Part shown: piece by piece, positions 34,193-42,311 of the stretch
How the letters are laid out: each line of letters opens with the position of its first letter
Numbering within the stretch: position 1 is the stretch's first letter
DNA from: Candidatus Methanohalarchaeum thermophilum
GTDB taxonomy: Archaea; Halobacteriota; Methanonatronarchaeia; Methanonatronarchaeales; Methanonatronarchaeaceae
Assembly (NCBI GenBank): GCA_001914405.1
Contig: MSDW01000001.1
Coordinates: 1,116,001-1,180,000, forward strand
Reading direction: 5' to 3'
DNA: 64,000 nt
Notes under the pieces: model-generated
Database searches by the model: none
Told to the model about the DNA's origin: nothing
The model's input: the letters and a program-made list of their open reading frames with translations, nothing else
Position numbers and translations under genes: made by a program

Positions 34193-36199
34193 TTAAGGTA
34201 GTTTGTTTGCTGCTTCTAGTCCGTCTGCTACATCGTTGAGTCCGAGTTCTTCTAGTTTGGTTTTTGTTGGCCATCCAGTTTCTTTGTCCCATCCTCTTTT
34301 TTCGTAGTATCTGTCCATGGCGGTTCGGAATTTACTGGGGTTTATTGTGTCTGGGCAGTTGTCGTCTGGCCACATATCTGGTTGTTGGAAGTAGTCGATT
34401 ACGCATTCGTCGTTTTCTCGGGTTCTTCCTTGTAATACATGGATGGAGCGTCTTAGGTTTACTACTCTTTCGGCTGCTGTTTGTAGTTTTTCGTAGCTCC
34501 AGTCTGTTCCAACTATTGCATTGAATAATCTTACCTCTGCTTCGTAGTCTCCTGCTTTTGATTCGGTTTCCGTTGACCATGTCATTGGGTATACCCAATC
34601 GCATACTGGAATGCTGCATTTCATCATTCCCGTATGTTCGTGCCATATCGCAGGAATTTCCTTGTCCCTATATAGGTTTTCGGGTTTCTTCCATCCAGTA
34701 GCTGCGTATTTAGTTCCATAGACTTCTTTTCCCATTGAGAATAGGTCTTCGTAATCTATTGGGCCTCCACCCCATTGTTTAACGGCTCTGTGAAGAGATT
34801 GTCCGAAGCCGTGTGTGCCAACTGAACATGGGTCTCTAGCTGCAAAAGCCCAGATTAATCCATTTACTACCCAGAGAGGAGCACAAATAAAATGTAAGTA
34901 TCTACCGTCCCAGTGCGGTGGGTATCCATGTTTTCCATGTGTTTTTTTGGCTATCTCCTGTATCCCCAGTTCTTCTGCAACTCTTCTTGCTCCTTCGGCA
35001 AACAGGTCACCGTCTTCTCCCTCTCTATAAGCTACTTTTTTTAGAAATTCGACTGCAAACCCTGGATCCATACCAGCGTTGCTTTCCGTGTCTGGGCCGA
35101 CAGCTGGTCCATCTTCATTTAGGTCTAACTCATGTCCCATCAGTTCAGTGATTTCTCCTTCCTTGTAGGCGTTCTGGATGAACCAAGCGATTCCGGCAAA
35201 TGCCTCCCATTGATCTATGCCTATCATGTCTGTGAGTTTGTTTATCTCAAAGCTCACTTCCTGCCACTTACCAGACCATTTGTTGTTTGTCATAAAGGGT
35301 GAACAGCTACCTACGCAGTGCATGACACCGGAGATTGAATCACTACCTGTGTAATGTTGGGGAACATCTTCGAAATAGGTTTGAGGAGATGCACAGTCAC
35401 AGCACGAGGTACATCCTCCCTGTGTTCGTTTAGTGTAACGCCCGTTCCATCCCTCATTGATCAATGGCTTTTGAGGATCTAGAGGCCAACCTATACAGGT
35501 TCCGTTTTCCATTTCTTCGGTAATCTTTTTTGCTTCTTCTATTAACTTATCTGGTTTTGCCACACCTATTTCAGTGGTTCCAGGTTTAAATACATAGGCT
35601 TTCAGGTTCTTGGATCCCATTAGAGCTCCCATTCCTCCGTGACCGGCTGCGTTCTCGGTATGTGACTCTATAACTGACCATCTCACTAGATTTTCACCTG
35701 CGGGGCCGATAGTCATTACACCTGCGTCATCTCCATGTTTATCTAGTAACATATCCTGTGCCTTTAATGTGGTTAAACCCCACATATTGCTTGCATCTTT
35801 AATCTCTACTTCATCTTCACTTAAAACAAGATAAACAGGTTCATCTGCTTTTCCAGTTACCATTACAGCATCATAGCCTATGGATTTCATTTTCCAAGCG
35901 AGGTCTCCTCCAATCCCTGAGTGAGCAACCCAGGGCTCCGGATATCCCTTTGGTGAAAGCCCCACAAATTCTCCTCTTCCAGAGGAAGGAGCTGGAGTAC
36001 CTGCTGCTGGGCCAGTACAGAAAACTAATGGATTTTCAGGATCATACTCAGTGGTTTCTTCGTTAATATTATCCCATACTAGTTTTAAGCCAACTCCAAA
36101 TCCACCAATTAACTCAGGAACATAGTCCTCAGTATTTAATTCTTCAGTGGTACCATTACCAAGATCTATCTTTAATATTTTTCCAACATATCCATCCAT
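34193..36199 (-). CDS. aldehyde ferredoxin oxidoreductase-family tungsten enzyme
   Basis: 668 aa, the usual AOR length. It starts MDGYVGKILKIDLGNGTTEE, has the pterin-binding ENAAGHGGMGALMGSKNLKA, and ends in the helical AOR domains 2/3. The [4Fe-4S] motif is unusual: GGCTSCCDCASP gives C-x2-C-C-x-C rather than C-x2-C-x3-C; a late Cys pair (MMKCSIPVCDW) could provide the last ligand. The overlapping upstream gene encodes an exported Fe-S protein, as in the YdhV-YdhY pairing. It probably oxidises an aldehyde or a related substrate with a tungstopterin supplied by the moa/moe/wtp genes. The start is chosen six bases from GGTG. Confidence 0.88.
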   Translation of the reverse strand: MDGYVGKILKIDLGNGTTEELNTEDYVPELIGGFGVGLKLVWDNINEETTEYDPENPLVFCTGPAAGTPAPSSGRGEFVGLSPKGYPEPWVAHSGIGGDLAWKMKSIGYDAVMVTGKADEPVYLVLSEDEVEIKDASNMWGLTTLKAQDMLLDKHGDDAGVMTIGPAGENLVRWSVIESHTENAAGHGGMGALMGSKNLKAYVFKPGTTEIGVAKPDKLIEEAKKITEEMENGTCIGWPLDPQKPLINEGWNGRYTKRTQGGCTSCCDCASPQTYFEDVPQHYTGSDSISGVMHCVGSCSPFMTNNKWSGKWQEVSFEINKLTDMIGIDQWEAFAGIAWFIQNAYKEGEITELMGHELDLNEDGPAVGPDTESNAGMDPGFAVEFLKKVAYREGEDGDLFAEGARRVAEELGIQEIAKKTHGKHGYPPHWDGRYLHFICAPLWVVNGLIWAFAARDPCSVGTHGFGQSLHRAVKQWGGGPIDYEDLFSMGKEVYGTKYAATGWKKPENLYRDKEIPAIWHEHTGMMKCSIPVCDWVYPMTWSTETESKAGDYEAEVRLFNAIVGTDWSYEKLQTAAERVVNLRRSIHVLQGRTRENDECVIDYFQQPDMWPDDNCPDTINPSKFRTAMDRYYEKRGWDKETGWPTKTKLEELGLNDVADGLEAANKLP

Positions 36200-36204
36200 T
36201 TCTA

Positions 36205-36921
36205 TCACCTTTCCTCCTTAGGCACATAAACAAGAGCCTTTCCACCGCCTGTTTCTGAACAAGTTTCTACACAAGCTGGTTCTTCTCCCTCTTTTATCCT
36301 ATCACTACAGAGATCACACTTTACCGCAACTTCTCTATTCGGGTCAAAACTAATTCTGGGCGGATCAAAAGGACAGGCCTCAATACATTCTTTACAACCA
36401 GTACACTTCTCTTCATCGATACACCTAGCTCCAGTTTCCTCATCAATATACATAGCTCCCTCTATCGGACAAGCATAATAACACTCTGGATAATCACACT
36501 GGTTACACAATAATGGTTCTCTCTCGTATCCATCTAAGTAATCTTCTTTCCATTTAATACAGGAGAGATGGAAAGCAACCTTTCCTTGTTTTTCAGTGCA
36601 GCAAGCAGTTACACATCTCTCTCCTCCGAAACATTGCTCTGGATTCCATTTGATAACTCCAGATTTAGGGATCTCCATTTCCTTCGCGTAATCAGGATGA
36701 GAACCTTCTATGTGGTCCTTCAGAGCAGATTCTGAATCAAATTCCTTGTCACAATAGGGACAAGCGTATTTAACTGTTCCTCCCTGAGTACATCCGGAAA
36801 CCCCAACAGCTGCAACAGCACCACCAACAGCAACAGCCTTTAACAACTTTCTCCGAGTAAACTTAGAGCCAGTTTCCTTAAATCCCTCATTATCCATATT
36901 AGAAACATTTTCTTTATCCAT
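36205..36921 (-). CDS. Tat-exported polyferredoxin with a C2H2 zinc-finger segment
   Basis: 238 aa. Twin-arginine signal with lipobox (SKFTRRKLLKAVAVGG, VGVSGC; Cys about 44). Residues about 54-75 form an exact classical C2H2 finger: CPYCDKEFDSESALKDHIEG then SH. Then a HybA/DmsB-like array: CFGGERCVTACC (one Cys of the first cluster is Gly), CNQCDYPECYYACP, CTGCKECIEACP and CDLCSDRIKEGEEPACVETC. It is an electron-transfer subunit outside the membrane, next to the AOR gene, which it overlaps by a few bases. The start at 36921 skips a spurious 27-codon extension; a TATATATGA box lies about 25 nt upstream. Confidence 0.88.
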   Translation of the reverse strand: MDKENVSNMDNEGFKETGSKFTRRKLLKAVAVGGAVAAVGVSGCTQGGTVKYACPYCDKEFDSESALKDHIEGSHPDYAKEMEIPKSGVIKWNPEQCFGGERCVTACCTEKQGKVAFHLSCIKWKEDYLDGYEREPLLCNQCDYPECYYACPIEGAMYIDEETGARCIDEEKCTGCKECIEACPFDPPRISFDPNREVAVKCDLCSDRIKEGEEPACVETCSETGGGKALVYVPKEER

Positions 36922-37488
36922 TTTTACCAAAAAATCATATATAACCATATTTGATCTTTTATTTATCAAACTATACACTAAAACACTCAAACAACGATTC
37001 ACTAAATAAAAATTAATAAAAAATCCTTTAAATAATCTCGTGTAAATTAAATCACTTGCATATCCAACCTAATGTAATGAAAAACTCTTACAAACGCCAT
37101 TCTGAAACCCTAGAACCAAATACAAAAACAAAATATACCCATAAAAAAACCAAATAAAAACCCAAAAACCCCTAAAAACCAATTAAAACCATTAAAAAAT
37201 AAAAAACAGCCAAAAAACAAATCAAAAAAACTTTAAATTGAAACAGGAAACAAAAAAATTCATAGAGATCCCATTACCCAAAAACTGGAAAAACAAAATA
37301 ATTACCTCAAACCCAAAAACAAAACCCAAGCCCAAAAACCCATTAAAAATAACCTAAAACAGAATAAAATTACATTAATTTCATTCCTACAAAAAAATTA
37401 TACCTAACCCCTACATTTTACGATAATCCAATTTTTAGTTTCAAAAAAAAATACCCAAAAACAACTCAAACATATCTTCATCTTATCA
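36922..37488. other. A/C-rich spacer upstream of the Fe-S gene
   Basis: From 37080 the plus strand is almost only A and C (AAAAACC-type runs), that is, G/T-rich on the coding strand of the gene it precedes. No coding frame or repeat. Confidence 0.5.
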
Positions 37489-37896
37489 GTTGGATGAAGA
37501 CACCCCCCTAAATCTTTTGATTTAGGTAGGTGATGAATCAACTACAATAGTTAAGTAGTTTTTAAACTAATTAAAACTAAATTGGCAGTTGGTTGGTTTG
37601 TCTGCCTCTTGAACAAAAAGCAATCCCATCTATAAAAAACTCCGGGTAAGCCTGAAACGGCCTGGAGTAGGGAGATCTAGTGGCTGGCGTGGAGCTACCA
37701 ACGAGGAATAAGAGGAACCATTGAGAGTTAGTATATGGCGTAGTTGCCTAATCCAATTCTTCCCTCAAAGCAATAGTTCCCTGTTAACCGAATGCATGGG
37801 ACAAGTTCGGTGATAAAACAAAATCCTCTGCTTCTAAGAGGATAAGGTCACAGGAAAGCCCCCTCCAATCCCTGATTTAGGTAGAAGTCACTTCAC
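37489..37896 (+). mobile_element. tnpB-less structured element, copy A4
   Basis: About 408 nt, plus orientation, nearly identical to the inverted copy at 5529. Left end GATGAAGACACCCCCCTAAA with hairpin and GATGAATCAACTACAATAG; right end ACAGGAAAGCCCCCTCC, hairpin, GGTAGAAGTCACTTCAC. Core: GGTAAGCCTGAAACGG, GTTAGTATATGGCGTAGTTG, CCAATTCTTCCCTC, and inner stem ACCGAA/TTCGGT. A second stem ATCCTCT/AGAGGAT differs from TCCC/GGGA in other copies. Confidence 0.78.
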
Positions 37897-37987
37897 TTGT
37901 CAGTTATATTCTTGATTATCTATATAAATTGAAATAGATGAGTAAAATTTTGTTTTTATTTTGTCTTGGTTTTTTTGTGTTTGTTTT

Positions 37988-38683
37988 TTAGTTTGTTTTT
38001 GGTTTTTTGTGTCTGGTTGTGTGGATGTTTAGGTATTTTATTGTGTATATGAATGGTGTGTCTAGGGTTGCTACTATTAGTTTTATTATGTATTGTCCGG
38101 TTATTAGTGGGATTATTGGTTGTTGTCCGTAGAATGCGATTGTTATGAATATTATTGTGTCGATTCCTTGTGAGGACATTGTTGAGGCTAGGTTTCTTAG
38201 CCATAGGTGTTTTCCGTTTGTGTGTTTTTTTATCCTGTGGAATAGGTTTACGTCCCAGTTTTGTGAGACTATGTATGCTGTTAGGCTTGCTAGGACTATT
38301 CTCCATGTCATTCCTAGTGTTGTTTTGAAGGCTTCTTGTGCTTTCCAGAAGGGGGCTGATGGCCATTGGATAGCTATTTGTATGGATAGTACTAGTAGGA
38401 TTGATCCTAGGAACCCGGACCATACTGCTTCTTTGGCTGTTTTTTTTCCGTGGAATTCGGCTAGTATGTCTGTTAGTAGGTAGGAGGTTGAGTAGACTAG
38501 GAATCCTGCTGGTACTGTGAACGTCCAGAAGCTTAGTAGTTTGTTTGCTAGGATTTGTGCGGTTACTACTAATGCTGCGAATGTTCCTATTATTATTCCT
38601 TTTCCGTATTTTTCTCCTAGATAAGCTATAGCTGTTGCAGCACCTAAGGTAACTAATATCCATATGAAAATTATCCAGTTCAT
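37988..38683 (-). CDS. yhhQ: queuosine/archaeosine precursor transporter (YhhQ/VUT family)
   Basis: 231 aa with six to seven membrane helices. Family motifs: TAIAYLGEKYGKGIIIGTFA, VYSTSYLLTDILAEFHGKKT (the conserved D-E/FG region), and SSQGIDTIIFITIAFYGQQP. Members import 7-deazaguanine precursors. The queC gene lies 34 nt upstream in the same operon, so the cell seems able both to make and to salvage preQ0 for archaeosine in tRNA. The C-terminal tail is basic (RHKKPKTN). Confidence 0.88.
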   Translation of the reverse strand: MNWIIFIWILVTLGAATAIAYLGEKYGKGIIIGTFAALVVTAQILANKLLSFWTFTVPAGFLVYSTSYLLTDILAEFHGKKTAKEAVWSGFLGSILLVLSIQIAIQWPSAPFWKAQEAFKTTLGMTWRIVLASLTAYIVSQNWDVNLFHRIKKHTNGKHLWLRNLASTMSSQGIDTIIFITIAFYGQQPIIPLITGQYIIKLIVATLDTPFIYTIKYLNIHTTRHKKPKTN

Positions 38684-38717
38684 AGTTTAATTTTCTCTTA
38701 TTTGTTTTTTTGTGTAT

Positions 38718-39365
38718 TTATTTGGTTATTTCTTTTATTGCTTGTTTTCTTTTTTTGCAGGCTGGGCATTCTCCGCAGGGCTTGTTGTCTATTGGATTGT
38801 AACATGATATTGTGTTTTTTAGTGGGATTTCTAGGTTTTTTGCTGTTTTTAGTATTTGTTTTTTTGTTTTGTCGATTAGTGGGGCTTTTATCTTGAATTG
38901 GTTTTTTTGTGTTGATTGGTTGATGGCTTTTTGTGCGTTTTTTAGGAATTTTGGTCTGCAGTCTGGGTAATGTTCTTTATCGTTTTTCTGAGCTCCAATG
39001 TATAAGTTAATCTCTTCGTCTCTGGTTTTTTGGTCCATTATTGCTGCTGCTGTAGTCAGGAAATATAGGTTTCTCATGTGAACATATCCAACGGATTGGC
39101 CGTGTTTGTCGGTGGTTTTATTTGAGTCATAGTTTTTATCTAGCATTGTTCCGGATTTGAAGTTATTGAATATATCTTCTAAGCTTACTACCTCTAGATG
39201 TACATCGTATTGTTCAGCTAATTTCATTGAATTCCTTTTTTCAATTTCTTCTGTCTGTTGTCCGTAGGAGAAGTGAATCGCATTTACATCTTTTATTTGA
39301 TCTTTGGCTTTTTTTAGGGTTACTGCAGAGTCTATACCACCTGATAGTAGTACTGTTCCTTTCAT
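38718..39365 (-). CDS. queC: QueC, 7-cyano-7-deazaguanine (preQ0) synthase
   Basis: 215 aa. The PP-loop is MKGTVLLSGGIDSAVTL; the substrate region is HFSYGQQTEEIEKRNSMKLA and GYVHMRNLYFLTTAAAIMD. The C-terminal zinc site is CYNPIDNKPCGECPACKKR with four cysteines. It turns 7-carboxy-7-deazaguanine into preQ0 with ammonia and ATP, the step before archaeosine insertion into tRNA. Its ATG directly follows the stop of the RHH gene. Confidence 0.93.
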   Translation of the reverse strand: MKGTVLLSGGIDSAVTLKKAKDQIKDVNAIHFSYGQQTEEIEKRNSMKLAEQYDVHLEVVSLEDIFNNFKSGTMLDKNYDSNKTTDKHGQSVGYVHMRNLYFLTTAAAIMDQKTRDEEINLYIGAQKNDKEHYPDCRPKFLKNAQKAINQSTQKNQFKIKAPLIDKTKKQILKTAKNLEIPLKNTISCYNPIDNKPCGECPACKKRKQAIKEITK

Positions 39366-39560
39366 TTATTCTTCCTCTTGGTTCTCTGTTAGATTTATTT
39401 TTCTGCCGTGTCTTTCATCGATTTCATCTAATAAATCAAGTAATTTTCTAATACCAGTTCTTATAGCATCTGATCGGTTAACGAATTTTTTTTCACTTCC
39501 AACATGGTCGTCTAAGTCATCTAATAGTTCTCGGGGTATTTCGATTGAAACCTTGGGCAT
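39366..39560 (-). CDS. ribbon-helix-helix (CopG-type) regulator
   Basis: 64 aa from the ATG after GGTGAGGTAT. Classic RHH: strand MPKVSIEIPRE, helix 1 LLDDLDDHVGSEKKF, helix 2 VNRSDAIRTGIRKLLDLLDE. A short acidic tail follows. First gene of an operon with queC and yhhQ, which it may regulate. Confidence 0.85.
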   Translation of the reverse strand: MPKVSIEIPRELLDDLDDHVGSEKKFVNRSDAIRTGIRKLLDLLDEIDERHGRKINLTENQEEE

Positions 39561-40222
39561 ATACCTCACCAAAAAATAAAACCAAGATATGCTACAGATA
39601 TTATCTAGATAAGTTTAAAGGAAGAAACAAATAAAACTTACGCCAAAACAAAAACCAACAAAAACCAAGACCAAAAAAATAAAACATCCTCCTTCAACAA
39701 GAACAGGAAAACAAAAAACAAAAAACCAACTAATTAAAATACAAAAACCCAAAAATGTCCAACTAAGCGTATAGAAACCTCTTAATAAATAATTATGATT
39801 AAAAGTTCCTTCTTTTCTGTAGAAAGGTAGAAATTAGTGTATTTTAGTATGGTAAATGAAAAGTTGTTTAAGGGATTTTTTTACAGGGATAAAAGGGTAA
39901 TATATGGGATCTATTAGTTTATTCTGTTATTTTTTCAGTTTTAGTTTTTTATTGAAAGTTATCTTATTTTGAATATTTTGTTTAATCATTTAATTTATTA
40001 GTTTCCTTTTTTAGTGTAATTGGGGTTTTTTGTTTGTTTGTGGTTTTTTTGTTTTGTGTTATCTATATTTATTTTTTTTGATGTGGTTTTTGGTTTTTTT
40101 GAATTGTTTTAAACTTTTTTAAACAAAATTAAACTTTTTTAAATTATATTAAACGAAATAAACAATAAATGGTTTTATATTACCTTAAAAATAAACTAAA
40201 AACAAGTTAAGGAGGTTTGAGT
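39561..40222. other. spacer between divergent genes, composition switch
   Basis: The left 200 nt are A/C-rich on the plus strand (G/T-rich for the minus gene). From about 39790 to 40110 the plus strand becomes T/G-rich ahead of the plus-strand gene. An AAACTTTTTTAAA-type repeat follows near 40110-40160. No gene is supported. Confidence 0.55.
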
Positions 40223-40744
40223 GTGAAAAAAATATGGATATTGGTTGTTTTGCTTACAATTGGGGCATTATTTGCAGTAGCACCACTAGTAAGCTCTACA
40301 ACATCCAATAAGGAAACAATAGATATAACATTAGAAATAGACAAAGAAGAAAAACAAATAACAGTCAAAAAGAACCTAATAGACCAATTAAAACAAGAAA
40401 TAATTCAAAAGACAGAGCTTTCCCTAGATCAAATAAATGAAAACCTCAAAATCGAAATAAAAGACGGAAAAGAAAACAAAGAAGATGAAGATAGGGATAA
40501 AGATGAAGAAGAAAGAGAAATTGAAATAGAAGTAGAAAAAGAAGGTGAAAGAATCATAGCAGAGATAGAGGTAAACGACTCAGAAGAAACTATACAAATA
40601 ACAAATACTGATAAAAAAGCTATTATAGAGAAAATTAACCATAAGACACAACTAACCTTGGAGGAAGTAAGTGATAACATTGAGTTTGAGTTAGAAGACA
40701 GATCGATTGGTGGAGAGGAAATGGAGGATGATTTAGATGAATAA
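40223..40744 (+). CDS. secreted acidic protein, unknown function
   Basis: 173 aa from the GTG seven bases after GGAGG. A signal peptide (MKKIWILVVLLTIGALFAVA) precedes a Glu/Lys-rich domain with two similar halves: DQLKQEIIQKTELSLDQINE NLKIEI and IEKINHKTQLTLEEVSDNIE FEL. The repeat suggests a duplicated small domain. It overlaps the next gene by eight bases and is co-transcribed. No family recognised. Confidence 0.7.
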   Translation: MKKIWILVVLLTIGALFAVAPLVSSTTSNKETIDITLEIDKEEKQITVKKNLIDQLKQEIIQKTELSLDQINENLKIEIKDGKENKEDEDRDKDEEEREIEIEVEKEGERIIAEIEVNDSEETIQITNTDKKAIIEKINHKTQLTLEEVSDNIEFELEDRSIGGEEMEDDLDE

Positions 40745-41276
40745 AAAATATTTGTACTCGATTTTAGTGGTTTCATTATTATTGGTGGCTGCTATAGGTT
40801 TTTCCGGTTGCTTGGAACAACAGGAAGCGGGAAACGGTAATTTTGAGTTATATATTAGTGATAGGAAAGCTGATATTGATGACTTTGATTCATTAGATGT
40901 TACTTTTGACCAAGCTAGGATATTCAACGCTAATGATTCTTTTGCAGTCTATGACTTAAATGAAACAGAAGTTGACTTAACAAAACTAAAGGGAGCTAAT
41001 GCTACTGAAATCTTAAATACGACTCTAGATCCGGGTAATTACACGAAGATAGAACTCTATGTCACAGGAACTGAAGGTATCGTAAATGGAACAGAAGTTG
41101 GAGTAAAGGTTCCAAGTGAAAAACTACAGATACAATCAAACTTCACAATCGAAAGAGATGAGACAACGAGATTTGTCTTTGATATAACAGTAGTAGAAAA
41201 AGGAGCAACTGGAGAATACAACCTAATCCCAGTAATAAGCGAAAGCGGAGTAAATAAACAAGTAAACGCGAAATAA
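40737..41276 (+). CDS. DUF4382-type lipoprotein
   Basis: 179 aa. A lipoprotein signal (MNKKYLYSILVVSLLLVAAI, GFSGC) is followed by a beta-sandwich typical of DUF4382: FELYISDRKADIDDFDSLDV, LKGANATEILNTTLDPGNYT and KIELYVTG. Such proteins are surface-exposed and of unknown role. Co-transcribed with the preceding secreted protein. Confidence 0.8.
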   Translation: MNKKYLYSILVVSLLLVAAIGFSGCLEQQEAGNGNFELYISDRKADIDDFDSLDVTFDQARIFNANDSFAVYDLNETEVDLTKLKGANATEILNTTLDPGNYTKIELYVTGTEGIVNGTEVGVKVPSEKLQIQSNFTIERDETTRFVFDITVVEKGATGEYNLIPVISESGVNKQVNAK

Positions 41277-42311
41277 ATTAGAAGAAAACTCGAGACCAAA
41301 AGCAGATAAAGGAAAATAAATCCAATAATTGGTTGAAAAGAAGAGCTTATAGATCTCTTATAGATAAAGAAACGACAAAAAATAGATTAAGAGGAAATTT
41401 TATTGGAAACATTAAGAAGTAACAAAAAACTTATCTCCCTCTTTTATTTTTTTAACTTTCAGGTTTTTTACTTGAGTATTTGGCATTTTCTCTGACTTAA
41501 GAGGTTAAAACCTTTGATCACTTTTTCAATGGTTACTATTTATTCCACTCTTGTTAGCAACCAATGCTCTTAGGGGCTGGGGCAATTGTAGTGGCTTTGG
41601 TAATTATCATGTTGCCTTTAGCACCAGAAGAGGGTTTTCAAACCTTTTTAAGGACTCATATATCTTTTTTTAGCGCACTGTTCCTTTTATTATCAGTTTC
41701 ACATTTGTATCTACTCCTTTTTAAACTTTTTTTATGTCTATCTCTAGAGAATATAACCTTCTAGGGGCTGATACAAATCTATGTGTATGTTTTGTTATTT
41801 AGTTTTCTGAGGTGATTAGGAGGTGGAAACCTTTAAAGTAAACAAGGACATTCTTGAATTTTATTTTTATAAAAAGATAAATTTCTGGCTTTGGAAAAAA
41901 TGCTTTATTTTAGTTAGATGAATATTTTAGTTGATAAGAGATGGAGAATGATTGTTTGTTTTAAATATAGTGGAGATTTAGGATTAGAATTGGTTAGGTA
42001 TTGATTTGGGTTTTTTAAAAATATATGATGTGAGTGGATAATTTGAGGTAAAATTGTCTTCGTTTTTATTTAAAAAGGAAATAAAATTATTTAAAAGGCA
42101 AATAAAAGATTTTGAATTTACGTAGAATCTCTAGATATATTAAAAAGAAATAGAGAATGAAGAGGGAGAGTTATAGAGTATATTGTTAAGTTTGGTTTTC
42201 GTTTTTTTATTGCCGAATGGGTTGGCTATACCTTTTTTGTTTTCTTTTGTTGCTATAGGTTTATTTAATTTCGTTAGTTATTTAAAACTAAAAAATATAG
42301 GTTGTATTGAT
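41277..42311. other. long spacer, no firm gene
   Basis: About 1 kb. It contains a T-run near 41445 that may terminate the DUF4382 transcript, one weak small frame at 41564, and G/T-rich sequence before the kinase. No repeat or RNA is recognised. Confidence 0.5.
41564..41764 (+). CDS. possible small membrane protein (66 aa)
   Basis: The frame reads MLLGAGAIVVALVIIMLPLA, an acidic loop PEEGFQTFLRTH and a second hydrophobic stretch. It resembles the two-helix protein at 14622 in layout. T-rich spacer produces such frames easily, so support is weak. Confidence 0.3.
   Translation: MLLGAGAIVVALVIIMLPLAPEEGFQTFLRTHISFFSALFLLLSVSHLYLLLFKLFLCLSLENITF

Noticed and set aside
37956-38663. Ser/Asn/Thr-rich frame overlapping yhhQ
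   Set aside because: The overlapping frame encodes a clear YhhQ membrane protein; this one has no domain and follows base composition.
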